Assembly (NCBI GenBank): GCA_934486895.1
Contig: CAKSQZ010000001.1
Location: forward strand, 186,001-250,000
Direction: 5' to 3'
DNA: 64,000 nt
Source of the DNA: an uncultured Eubacteriales bacterium
GTDB taxonomy: Bacteria; Bacillota; Clostridia; Oscillospirales; Acutalibacteraceae
The first letter of the stretch is position 1; every line of letters starts with the position of its first letter. The notes below the pieces were generated by a model. The model did no database searches. It was not told where the DNA came from and saw nothing but the letters and a program-made list of their open reading frames with translations. This document shows positions 35,501-42,796 of this stretch, piece by piece. Both the position numbers and the translations under genes were made by a program.

Positions 35501-36198
35501 TTATGTTCCTCATTTCCGCCGAGAGCGGCATCGTCGAGCTTATAGCCTATGCCGCGCACCGTCTTGATAACATCTCCGCTCTCCCCGAGCTTTTGCCGCA
35601 ATGTTCTCACATGGACATCGACTGTGCGCGTTTCGCCGCCGAAATCATAGCCCCAGATATCGGAGAGCAGTTGTTCCCTTGTTAAAACTCTGCCGCCCGC
35701 CTTGAAAAGCGCGCAAAGCAGCTCAATCTCCTTTAATGTTAGCTCGATCTTCTCGCCCGACCGCAGCACGGTGTGGCGTTCGGGGTCTATCTCAAGACCG
35801 CCTCCGCAATACATTTTAGGCTGTGACTTAACACCGCCCGAACGCCTGAGCAGCGCCTTTATGCGGGAGACGAGCTCCATCATACCGAACGGCTTTGCAA
35901 CATAGTCGTCCGCTCCGCTGTCCAGCCCGATGACTTTATCGTATTCGCCTGATTTCGCTGTGAGCATTATCACAGGGAGCGACTGATAGGCAGGATCCTG
36001 CCTGAGCCGCCGCAGGATCGAAAGTCCGTCCTCACCGGGCAGCATTATATCGAGCAGCAGCAGCTCCGGAGACTGTGTTTTGAGCGCGCGGTCGAGCTCT
36101 TTTGCCGACTCGAAGCCCTTTGCTTCAAAGCCGGTTGAATTGAGAGTGTAGATAATAAGCTCTCTGATATTCCGATCGTCCTCAACTAAATAGATCAC
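35497..36198 (-). CDS. phoB: Response regulator PhoB/PhoP-like
   Basis: OmpR-family regulator, 233 residues: receiver domain with acidic pocket EDD (about 6-8), phospho-Asp in LLLDIMLPGEDG and Lys in MLTAKSGEYDK; then a winged-helix effector ending DVHVRTLRQKLGESGDVIKTVRG. A GTG at 36196-36198, nine bases after AAGGAG, is the likely start; the frame continues upstream without a better RBS. It presumably binds the TTAACA repeats upstream of pstS. Confidence 0.9.
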   Translation of the reverse strand: MIYLVEDDRNIRELIIYTLNSTGFEAKGFESAKELDRALKTQSPELLLLDIMLPGEDGLSILRRLRQDPAYQSLPVIMLTAKSGEYDKVIGLDSGADDYVAKPFGMMELVSRIKALLRRSGGVKSQPKMYCGGGLEIDPERHTVLRSGEKIELTLKEIELLCALFKAGGRVLTREQLLSDIWGYDFGGETRTVDVHVRTLRQKLGESGDVIKTVRGIGYKLDDAALGGNEEHK

Positions 36199-36214
36199 AG
36201 TCTTTATCTCCTTT

Positions 36215-36838
36215 TTATTCGACCGCCTGAATAACACGCTCCGCAATATTGGAAGCGTGATCTCCGATACGCTCGAAATATTTTGCTATCATTATAAGGT
36301 CGATACACGCTTCTCCGCTGCTCTTGTCTGCGGTGATAGCGTCGATGACCTCATTCTGCACCTTGCAGAAAAGTTCGTCCACCGTGTCGTCGGACGCGAT
36401 GACTTTTCCGGCAAGCTCGCTGTCGCGCCTTACAAAGCTGTCAACACTCTCTGTTACCATTTTCCGAGCCGCCGACGCCATTTCGCTTATATTGACGCTT
36501 TTGATAACGCCATGCGGAAACAGCTTAGAAATATCCGAGATGTCTCTCGCCATATCGCCGATACGCTCCATATCCGAGATCATGTGTATCGCCGCGCTGA
36601 TAAGCTTGAAATCGCCTGCGACCGGCTGCTGACGGATCAGCATATCCGTGCAGAGAGTTTCGATAGAACGCTCCATTGAATCGATCTTTATCTCAAGCTC
36701 CATTGCTGTTTGTGCGAGCTTTTCATCGTATTTATCGATAAGCTTTTCCGCCGCCGCGATAGCCTCCTCACAGCAAGCGCCCATTTCAATAAGCTCATTT
36801 CCGAGTTCGGTGAGCTGTTCGTCAAATCTTTCTCTCAT
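36215..36838 (-). CDS. phoU: Phosphate transport regulator PhoU
   Basis: 207 residues, two three-helix bundles, starting MRERFDEQLTELGNELIEMG. Contains the metal-binding helices ISDMERIGDMARDISD (first repeat) and AKYFERIGDHASNIAE (second repeat). Negative regulator linking PstB to the PhoR kinase. Lies four bases downstream of pstB. Confidence 0.95.
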   Translation of the reverse strand: MRERFDEQLTELGNELIEMGACCEEAIAAAEKLIDKYDEKLAQTAMELEIKIDSMERSIETLCTDMLIRQQPVAGDFKLISAAIHMISDMERIGDMARDISDISKLFPHGVIKSVNISEMASAARKMVTESVDSFVRRDSELAGKVIASDDTVDELFCKVQNEVIDAITADKSSGEACIDLIMIAKYFERIGDHASNIAERVIQAVE

Positions 36839-36842
36839 AACA

Positions 36843-37592
36843 TCAACCAAACCTTCCTGTGATATAGTCTTCGGTGCGCTTATCCGACGGCGATGAAAAG
36901 ATCTTATCGGTCTTATTAAACTCGACCATATCACCGAGCAGGAAAAACGCCGTCTTATCCGAAATTCTTGCCGCCTGCTGCATATTATGAGTTACCATGA
37001 TTATAGTATAATCTTTTTTGAGCTCGGTTGCAAGGTCTTCTATCTTAGAAGTTGAGATCGGATCGAGCGCGCTTGTCGGCTCGTCCATCAAAAGCAGCTC
37101 CGGCTTGACAGCGAGCGCTCTCGCAATACAAAGTCTTTGCTGCTGACCGCCCGAAAGTCCGAGCGCGCTTTTGTTCAGTCTGTCCTTAACCTCGTCCCAG
37201 ATAGCTGCGTCTTTAAGCGACTGCTCAACTATCTCATCGAGCGCGCGGCGGCCTCTGATCCCGTGGGTACGCGGACCGAACGCAATATTATCGTAGATAC
37301 TCATCGGGAACGGATTAGGCTTCTGGAACACCATTCCGACGCGCTTTCTGAGCAGGTTTACATCGATACCGCCGTAGATATCCACGCCGTCGAGCAAAAA
37401 CTTTCCCGTGATACTGCAGCCCTCGACCAAGTCGTTCATGCGGTTGATCGATTTTAAAAGCGTCGATTTACCGCAGCCGCTCGGGCCGATAAACGCCGTT
37501 ATCTCGTTTGCCTCGATATTCATATTTATATCATGCAGAGCATGAAATTTGCCATAGTAGAGATTGACATCTTCAATTACAAGCTTACTCAT
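36843..37592 (-). CDS. pstB: Phosphate ABC transporter ATP-binding protein PstB
   Basis: 249 residues with Walker A GPSGCGKST (about 34-42), ABC signature LSGGQQQRLCIARAL (about 145-159) and Walker B ELLLMDEPTSALDP. Start is MSKLVIEDVNLYYGKFHALH at 37590-37592; the upstream in-frame extension lies within pstA. Confidence 0.97.
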   Translation of the reverse strand: MSKLVIEDVNLYYGKFHALHDINMNIEANEITAFIGPSGCGKSTLLKSINRMNDLVEGCSITGKFLLDGVDIYGGIDVNLLRKRVGMVFQKPNPFPMSIYDNIAFGPRTHGIRGRRALDEIVEQSLKDAAIWDEVKDRLNKSALGLSGGQQQRLCIARALAVKPELLLMDEPTSALDPISTSKIEDLATELKKDYTIIMVTHNMQQAARISDKTAFFLLGDMVEFNKTDKIFSSPSDKRTEDYITGRFG

Positions 37593-37596
37593 TTTA

Positions 37597-38502
37597 TCAG
37601 CCCTTTCCCTTTGTAAACTTCTTTGCGATGAACGATGAGAGCGCATTTATACCGACAACGACTATAAGGATTATAACGCCTGTTGCGTTGGCGGCGTCCA
37701 TATAAAGGCCCTCGCTCATCAGCGCGTACATATGAACGGCGAGCGTTCTGCCCGAACCGAAAAGTCCGTCCGGCACCTGCGCCACTGTGCCCGAAGTGTA
37801 GATCAGTGCGGCAGTCTCGCCGACAATTCTGCCGATCGCAAGGATAACGCCTGCGAGTATTCCGGGCATTGCGCTCGGAAGAACGATCTTTGTCACAGTG
37901 CGCAGTCTGCCCGCTCCGAGTCCGAAGCTGCCCTCGCGGAAGCTGTCGGGCACCGATTTGAGTGCTTCTTCGGTGGTTCGCATTATAGTCGGCAGTATCA
38001 TGATCGCAAGTGTCAGAACGCCTGCTATAAGCGAATAGCCCCAGTGAAGCGCGATAACAAACAATAGATAACCGAAAAGTCCGTAGACTATGGACGGTAT
38101 GCCCGAAAGCGTTTCGGTGGTTATTCTGATAACAGAAGTGAGTTTACTTCCCCGCTTTGCATATTCAACAAGATACACCGCCGAGAAAACACCGATAGGC
38201 AGCGCCACCAGCAGCGACAAAAGCGTCATTGTGACAGTGTTGATTATCGCAGGGAGCATGGAGAGGTTTTCGGTGTTGAATTCGAGAGTGGTGAACATAT
38301 CGAGCTTCAGGCACGGGATACCTCTGATAAGGATATAAGCGATGATAAACAGCAGTACAAACACCGTTACAGCCGCGGCGAGCAATGTCAGTACCAAAAG
38401 CACCGCCGAAAACGGCGAGCGTTTGTATTGCTTTAAGCGCTCTTTTAATGTAAGGCGGTTGATTGACTTTATGTTCGGCATACTTTCTTTTTTAGCTTTC
38501 AT
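37597..38502 (-). CDS. pstA: Phosphate ABC transporter permease PstA
   Basis: 301 residues, six predicted membrane segments, with the permease EAA loop EALKSVPDSFREGSFGLGAG (about 185-204) and ETLSGIPSIVYGLFGYL. Ends four bases before the pstB start. Confidence 0.95.
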   Translation of the reverse strand: MKAKKESMPNIKSINRLTLKERLKQYKRSPFSAVLLVLTLLAAAVTVFVLLFIIAYILIRGIPCLKLDMFTTLEFNTENLSMLPAIINTVTMTLLSLLVALPIGVFSAVYLVEYAKRGSKLTSVIRITTETLSGIPSIVYGLFGYLLFVIALHWGYSLIAGVLTLAIMILPTIMRTTEEALKSVPDSFREGSFGLGAGRLRTVTKIVLPSAMPGILAGVILAIGRIVGETAALIYTSGTVAQVPDGLFGSGRTLAVHMYALMSEGLYMDAANATGVIILIVVVGINALSSFIAKKFTKGKG

Positions 38503-38514
38503 GACCGCACCGCC

Positions 38515-39363
38515 TTATTTCGCATGGCGTTTGACCGCCGAAAACGCAAGGTTTATAAGCAGGATAAACACAAAAAGCACGACCGCTGTTGAGATAAGTG
38601 CCTCGCGGTGCAGATCGGCGGCATAGCCCATTTCAAGCACTATGTTCGCTGTCATTGTGCGAACGCCGTCCAGCACACCGCCTGCAAGACGCGCCTGGTT
38701 GCCCGCGACCATGATGACCGCCATTGTCTCTCCCACCGCTCTGCCGACGCCGAGTATTATCGCGGCAAGTATGCCGGATTTTGCGGCTTTGAGCGAAACT
38801 GCAAACACCGCTCTTTCGTGCGTTGCGCCGAGCGCGAGTGCGCCCTCGTAATAGCTTTCGGGCACCGCTCTGATCGATGATTCCGACACGCTGATGATAG
38901 TCGGCAGTATCATGATACCGAGCAGGAGCGACGCTGTGAGAATACTTTTGCCGCCCTCGCCGAAAATCGAGTTGATAAGCGGTACGATGACTGTCAGACC
39001 GAAAAATCCGTAGACGATAGACGGAATGCCCGCGAGCAGTTCAACAACGGGGTGGAGTATTTTATAAATCCGCTTCGGGCAAAAATGCACCATAAACACG
39101 GCGGTCAGCAGCCCTATCGGGACACCGACTATGAGCGCGCCTGCGGTTACATAAATACTGCCGAGGATCATCGGAAAGATACCGTAGAGCCCGCTTCCCG
39201 GCTTCCACTTTGTGCCGAGCAGAAAATCGAGCGGCCCTATTTTTATCATTCCGGGGATACCGTTTGCAAACAGGAAAAGGCAGATCAGCGCAACTGCGAG
39301 TATGCTCATACACGCGCAGATAAGAAAGACTATCTTTGCAGTCGTTTCCTTAAGTTTGTTCAT
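38515..39363 (-). CDS. pstC: Phosphate ABC transporter permease PstC
   Basis: 282 residues, six membrane segments, with ELLAGIPSIVYGFFGLTVIV and the EAA loop SSIRAVPESYYEGALALGAT. Start at the ATG 39361-39363, with AAAGGAG seven bases upstream; a longer frame upstream would run into pstS and has no RBS. Confidence 0.95.
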   Translation of the reverse strand: MNKLKETTAKIVFLICACMSILAVALICLFLFANGIPGMIKIGPLDFLLGTKWKPGSGLYGIFPMILGSIYVTAGALIVGVPIGLLTAVFMVHFCPKRIYKILHPVVELLAGIPSIVYGFFGLTVIVPLINSIFGEGGKSILTASLLLGIMILPTIISVSESSIRAVPESYYEGALALGATHERAVFAVSLKAAKSGILAAIILGVGRAVGETMAVIMVAGNQARLAGGVLDGVRTMTANIVLEMGYAADLHREALISTAVVLFVFILLINLAFSAVKRHAK

Positions 39364-39433
39364 ATACTTCTCCTTTGTAAGGACATAGCCGACGCAAGAA
39401 ATCAGCGTCGGCGGTTCTTTTATTTCGGAAATC

Positions 39434-40342
39434 TTATTTTGCAGCGTCTGCCCATGTTGTGGCATTGCCTACATAGATGTTCTTGATCTGCTCGCTTGTG
39501 AGCGCGTCCACACTGTTTTCCTTGTTGACGATCACTGCGATGCCGTCCTGTGCGATAACTGTTGCGGTCAGACCTTTAGATGTTTCGCTGTCCTTGAGCT
39601 CACGCGATGCCATGCCGATGTCGCAGGTGCCCTCGATCGCGGACTTCATGCCGTTTGAAGAGTCGGACTGCTGAACTTCGATGGTAGCGGAGGTGTTGAC
39701 AGCGAGGTATGCTTCCTTGAGCTTCTCCATTACCGGAGTTACCGACGACGAGCCTGCGATAGTGAGCTTGCCGGCAGGCTTTGTGCCGGAGTATGCTGTC
39801 GGTGTGCCGACGCTGATATAACCGTTGTCGGTTACGATTTTCTGACCTTCTGTGCTGAGGATGAATGCGATAAAGTCTTTGCCGAGGTCGCTGAGGTTAT
39901 CTTTTGTTGCGATGTTGAACGGACGGGATACCTTGTAGCTGCCGTTTTTAACATTCTCTGCGGTAGCTTCAACGCCGTCTACCTTCAGAGCCTTGACATT
40001 GTCCTTGAGCGAGCCGAGCGAGATGTAGCCGATCGCGTTTTTGTTGCCCTCGACTGTCGAGATCATAACCGAGGTGGAGTTTGTGATCTCTGCGTCGTCG
40101 GTGGTGTTGTCTACCTTCTTGCCGTCTGCACCCTTCTCCTCGATTCCGAGAAGCTCGATGAACGCGCCTCTTGTACCCGAGCCGTCCTCACGCGAGCAAA
40201 CGGTGATCTTTGCATTGTTTTCCGCCGCGGCTGTTGTAGCAGCGTCGCCGCTCGATATCGATGTTTCGCCGCACGATGCGAGCGCACCGGCGATAAGTGT
40301 TGCGGCAAGAGCCGCGCCGATTAGTTTTTTAATGTTTTTCAT
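39434..40342 (-). CDS. pstS: Phosphate-binding lipoprotein PstS
   Basis: 302 residues. Lipoprotein signal with lipobox LASC (Cys24), then the phosphate-binding fold with SREDGSGTRGAFIELLG (about 50-66), ISTVEGNKNAIGYISLGSL and GSSSVTPVMEKL. First gene of pstSCAB-phoU-phoB-phoR, behind a Pho box. Ends 70 bp upstream of pstC. Confidence 0.95.
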   Translation of the reverse strand: MKNIKKLIGAALAATLIAGALASCGETSISSGDAATTAAAENNAKITVCSREDGSGTRGAFIELLGIEEKGADGKKVDNTTDDAEITNSTSVMISTVEGNKNAIGYISLGSLKDNVKALKVDGVEATAENVKNGSYKVSRPFNIATKDNLSDLGKDFIAFILSTEGQKIVTDNGYISVGTPTAYSGTKPAGKLTIAGSSSVTPVMEKLKEAYLAVNTSATIEVQQSDSSNGMKSAIEGTCDIGMASRELKDSETSKGLTATVIAQDGIAVIVNKENSVDALTSEQIKNIYVGNATTWADAAK

Positions 40343-40401
40343 TAGTTTTATCTCCTTTTGTGATGTGACTTTTTTAAGACCTTTTTTCTTGGTACGACCT
40401 C

Positions 40402-40456
40402 AGTATATGAAACCCATGTTAAATCCGAAAGCCGTTGTTTGTTAAATCCGTGTTAA
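40402..40456 (-). promoter_or_regulatory. Pho box and promoter of the pst operon
   Basis: On the minus strand TTAACA occurs at 40451-40456, 40440-40445 (11 bp apart) and 40417-40422 (23 bp farther, about two turns), upstream of a TATACT -10 at 40402-40407 that has no proper -35. Repeats of TT(A/T)ACA with 11-bp period in place of a -35 are the known layout of PhoP-activated promoters in Firmicutes. Confidence 0.75.
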
Positions 40457-40545
40457 GTCGCAGATATTTGCGAAAATCGTTAGTATAATACCGCTTTTTG
40501 TGCAAACTGACTAAAATAAAAATTTTTATTGTATATAATTATTAG

Positions 40546-40574
40546 TTGACAATCATGCTTTAAAAGCATATAAT
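40546..40574 (+). promoter_or_regulatory. Consensus promoter of a candidate small RNA
   Basis: TTGACA (40546-40551), 17-bp spacer, TATAAT (40569-40574): a perfect match. The spacer holds ATGCTTT-A-AAAGCAT, an inverted repeat that could be an operator. Confidence 0.8.
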
Positions 40575-40580
40575 GGAGAT

Positions 40581-40698
40581 GTACCAAGGAAAAGGCGAGT
40601 GGTGTCGCCTGTTACAATGTTTTCTTCTAAATTTTCTTCATACACTCTAAGCAAAGCGAACCGCAGGGGATTTAAGCGGTTCGTTTTGCTTTTATTCC
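40581..40698 (+). ncRNA. Candidate small RNA of about 117 nt
   Basis: A consensus promoter and a strong terminator bracket about 117 nt with no convincing ORF. The 3' end folds into a 16-bp stem (AAGCAAAGCGAACCGC at 40649-40664 with its complement at 40676-40691, one G-U pair), 11-base loop, then TTTATTCCGTTTTTT. The 5' part has a hairpin GGCGA / TCGCC at about 40592-40607. A 23-codon frame begins at 40579, at the predicted start point, so it would lack a leader. I do not recognise the RNA family. Confidence 0.55.
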
Positions 40699-40788
40699 GT
40701 TTTTTATTAAAAGTCTGCCCGAGTCTTTTTGAAAATATCCCGATTTACCCTTGCTTTTTAGGCGCGGTTGTGTTAAACTTAGGTTGCA

Positions 40789-41217
40789 ACCTAATATGCG
40801 TTCTACCCGTTTGTGCGGCAAGGGGAAGCCGGATAAGGCAGACGGGTTGACTATAAAGCGAGTTTTTTCGCAAGGCAGAGGGGGAACGGCAGGACAGCCG
40901 AAGGCAAGCTCGGTCGGTCGGGGTTTTAGGGGATCCGACCGACGGCATTGCCCCGTTGCCACGGTGGGCATGCCGCGGGAAGTTTTCGCGGTGGGTGAGT
41001 TTTATTGCCCGACAGGCAGTCAAGCGTGCAAAGCAGCTCTGCTGCCCGTTGCCACGGCGGGCATGCCGCGGGAAGTTTCTGCGATAGGTGAGTTATAATG
41101 CCCGACAATGAGTCAAGCGTGCAAAGCAGCTCTGCTGCCCGTTGCCACGGCGGGCATGCCGCACTCGGTCTGTGCGGCGGGTAAGTTAAAATGCCCGACA
41201 GGCGGTAGACCTAATAT
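40789..41217. repeat. Repeat element with 93-bp tandem units, flanked by 9-bp direct repeats
   Basis: Three units of 93 bp begin at 40952, 41045 and 41138 (each CCCGTTGCCACGG...), the last one incomplete. Each carries hairpin-forming parts (GCAAAGCAGCTCTGCTGCC) and TGCCCGACA. The whole is bounded by ACCTAATAT at 40789-40797 and 41209-41217, with TCTACC just inside the left end and GGTAGA just inside the right. A perfect palindrome TTAGGTTGCAACCTAA (40779-40794) overlaps the left boundary. A relative in inverse orientation lies at 56251-56460. Confidence 0.7.
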
Positions 41218-41234
41218 CAACATTTAATTGTATA

Positions 41235-41252
41235 GGACGGTCAAGACTGTCC
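41235..41252. promoter_or_regulatory. Possible operator of the TetR gene
   Basis: Imperfect palindrome GGACGGTCA / AGACTGTCC (seven of nine pairs) 24 bp before the TetR start. Confidence 0.4.
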
Positions 41253-41275
41253 GCGCAGCTAAGGAGAAATATATA

Positions 41276-41962
41276 ATGGCGGTTAAAAATGACGGCAGGG
41301 ATCCAAAAACCAGGATCCTTTCCGCCTGCGTTCGTATGTTTATCGAGCGCGGCTATAAAAACACAAAAATGCTCGATATTCTTGAGCAGGCGGAAGTCGC
41401 CGCAGGCACTTTTCAAAATATATTCCGCACTAAAGACGGAGTTTTGCTCGATCTTGCGCAAGCGATGTTCGAAAATCAGTTCGGGATAGCCGCCGAAATA
41501 GTCGGCGAAACCCCCGATACGGCTCTTGTCTACTCGGTCGAGACAGCGATCCAGCTCGCTATTGCCGAGCAAAACGAAAATCTTCGGGAGATCTATGTCG
41601 AGGCGTATACCCAGCCGAAAGTGATGGAATTTATATTACAACGCACCTCGACTAAGGTGTATGAGCTTTTCGCAAAATATATGCCCGACTGTTCGGAAAG
41701 CGATTTTTATGAGCTGAATATCGGTACTGCCGGCATAATGCGGGCGTATATGGTGCGCAAATGCGATAAGTATTTCACTCTTAATAAGAAAATAGAGCGG
41801 TTTTTGTTTTTGGCGCTCAGGGCATACAATGTTCCGCAACCCGAGCGGGATAAAATAGTCGGGTTTATTCAAAAGCTCGATATTAAAGAGGTCTCGGCAG
41901 CAGTTATGCAAAAGCTGTTTCGCGCCCTCGCGATGAAGTTCGACTTCAGCCCCGATTTCTGA
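41276..41962 (+). CDS. TetR/AcrR-family transcriptional regulator
   Basis: 228 residues. The N-terminal HTH region reads RILSACVRMFIERGYKNTKM, then ILEQAEVAAGTFQNIFRTKDG; the C-terminal ligand domain (about 65-228) is helical and not assignable to a subfamily. Start at the ATG 41276-41278 behind AAGGAG. It stands alone between the repeat element and the CRISPR array, without an adjacent efflux or enzyme gene. Confidence 0.85.
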   Translation: MAVKNDGRDPKTRILSACVRMFIERGYKNTKMLDILEQAEVAAGTFQNIFRTKDGVLLDLAQAMFENQFGIAAEIVGETPDTALVYSVETAIQLAIAEQNENLREIYVEAYTQPKVMEFILQRTSTKVYELFAKYMPDCSESDFYELNIGTAGIMRAYMVRKCDKYFTLNKKIERFLFLALRAYNVPQPERDKIVGFIQKLDIKEVSAAVMQKLFRALAMKFDFSPDF

Positions 41963-41983
41963 TTTTTGGGAAAATCAACGCAT

Positions 41984-42020
41984 AAAAAAAGCAGTCACTT
42001 TAAGTGACTGCTTTTTTGTT
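41984..42020. terminator. Bidirectional terminator (TetR gene / CRISPR array)
   Basis: AAGCAGTCACTT / AAGTGACTGCTT with A7 before and T6 after. It can end the TetR transcript on the plus strand and the pre-crRNA on the minus strand. Confidence 0.85.
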
Positions 42021-42038
42021 TTTAAATTGAAGTGCCCG

Positions 42039-42528
42039 GTTTGAGAACCATCTGAAATTACACTACTCTCAAACGTCATCCTCCTCGAACATTTCCGCAA
42101 AGTCGTTTGAGAACCATCTGAATTTACACTACTCTCAAACCTGAAAGCGTTGCAGGGCGGATTTAAAGGGGTTTGAGAACCATCTGAATTTACACTACTC
42201 TCAAACCATTGCCATTGCAAGAGAGGAACTGGCGGTGTTTGAGAACCATCTGAATTTACACTACTCTCAAACATTGTTAAGGCAGTCCAGGTCTGCTCGT
42301 CGGTTTGAGAACCATCTGAATTTACACTACTCTCAAACGCGTTGCGATTGCACACGGCGTACTAAAGCGTTTGAGAACCATCTGAATTTACACTACTCTC
42401 AAACTGTCTTTTCTAGTTTGAGAACCATCTGAATGTTTGAGAACCATCTGAATTTACACTACTCTCAAACTCCGCTCGACCTTGTTTAGACGTTGCGTTA
42501 GTTTGAGAACCATCTGAATTTACACTAC
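42039..42528 (-). CRISPR. Type II CRISPR array, no cas genes in window
   Basis: Seven full 36-bp repeats start at 42039, 42105, 42171, 42237, 42303, 42369 and 42435; a 28-nt partial one is at 42501-42528. On the plus strand each begins GTTTGAGAACCATCTG and ends CACTACTCTCAAAC; the outermost left copy has one substitution (GAAATTA for GAATTTA). All seven spacers are 30 nt (42075, 42141, 42207, 42273, 42339, 42405, 42471). The spacer at 42405-42434 has 19 of its 30 nt identical to the repeat start. Minus-strand repeats begin GTTTGAGAGTAGTG and end GATGGTTCTCAAAC, like type II-A repeats, and pair with the adjacent tracrRNA, so crRNAs come from the minus strand. Confidence 0.95.
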
Positions 42529-42618
42529 AAGTTCAAATAAGCTTTTAGCGAAAGCATCGTCTATGACGAATTCACAGTGTGTGAACCGAAACTCTGCTAT
42601 ATGCAGAGTTTTTTGCTT
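42501..42618 (+). ncRNA. tracrRNA gene
   Basis: The anti-repeat (42501-42528) complements the crRNA repeat perfectly over 28 nt. Then come a bulge AAGT (42529-42532) opposite GA in the crRNA and a lower stem TCAAAT pairing with GTTTGA (one G-U). This upper stem / bulge / lower stem plan is that of Streptococcus pyogenes tracrRNA. The tail has three small hairpins, GCTTT-AAAGC, CGTC-GACG and TTCACA-TGTGAA, then a terminator, AACTCTGC / GCAGAGTT plus T6 (42590-42616). The promoter must lie to the left, inside the array, and was not identified. Confidence 0.88.
42590..42616 (+). terminator. Terminator of tracrRNA
   Basis: AACTCTGC - TATAT - GCAGAGTT followed by TTTTGCTTTT on the plus strand; on the minus strand no T tract follows, so it is directional. 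Confidence 0.85.
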
Positions 42619-42730
42619 TTATGCCTTAAAAGATACATCGCCTTATATTCAAAATTTTATTTTCATATTTGTCCGATAGTCAGTACATTTCCGCTCTTAT
42701 GTTAATTTGTAATAAATATTCCATAAGCAA

Positions 42731-42759
42731 ATTTTAGCATAAATACTGTCGAATGTCAA
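42731..42759 (-). promoter_or_regulatory. Putative promoter of the CRISPR array (pre-crRNA)
   Basis: Minus strand TTGACA (42754-42759), 17-bp spacer, TAAAAT (42731-42736), pointing left towards the array. The predicted start near 42724 gives a leader of about 195 nt that runs antisense through the tracrRNA gene. No other minus-strand gene lies before 41962. Confidence 0.6.
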
Positions 42760-42796
42760 TAAAACAAAGAACAGACGGCAGGATATTCAATAAATA

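Noticed and set aside
33824..40342. Longer upstream starts for phoB, phoU, pstB and pstC
   Set aside because: Each extension overlaps the preceding gene and lacks an RBS; internal ATG or GTG codons behind good Shine-Dalgarno sequences match family start positions.
40599..40850. 83-codon frame beginning at a GTG in the candidate small RNA
   Set aside because: It runs through the strong terminator and into the repeat element; no family resemblance.
40751..41108. Open frames through the 93-bp repeats (PVATVGMPREV-type) and their relatives at about 55461-56504
   Set aside because: The 93-bp period keeps frame automatically; frames exist on several strands, run into other genes and lack an RBS. 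Treated as non-coding repeat.
41975..42432. Open frames across the CRISPR array with repeated residues (FESSVNSDGSQT and FENHLNLHYSQT)
   Set aside because: The periodicity is that of repeat plus spacer (66 bp, a multiple of three), which keeps frames open by chance; no RBS and no family.
42501..42528. Truncated final CRISPR repeat
   Set aside because: It is better explained as the anti-repeat of a tracrRNA: the next bases give the AAGT bulge, the lower stem TCAAAT, three hairpins and a directional terminator.
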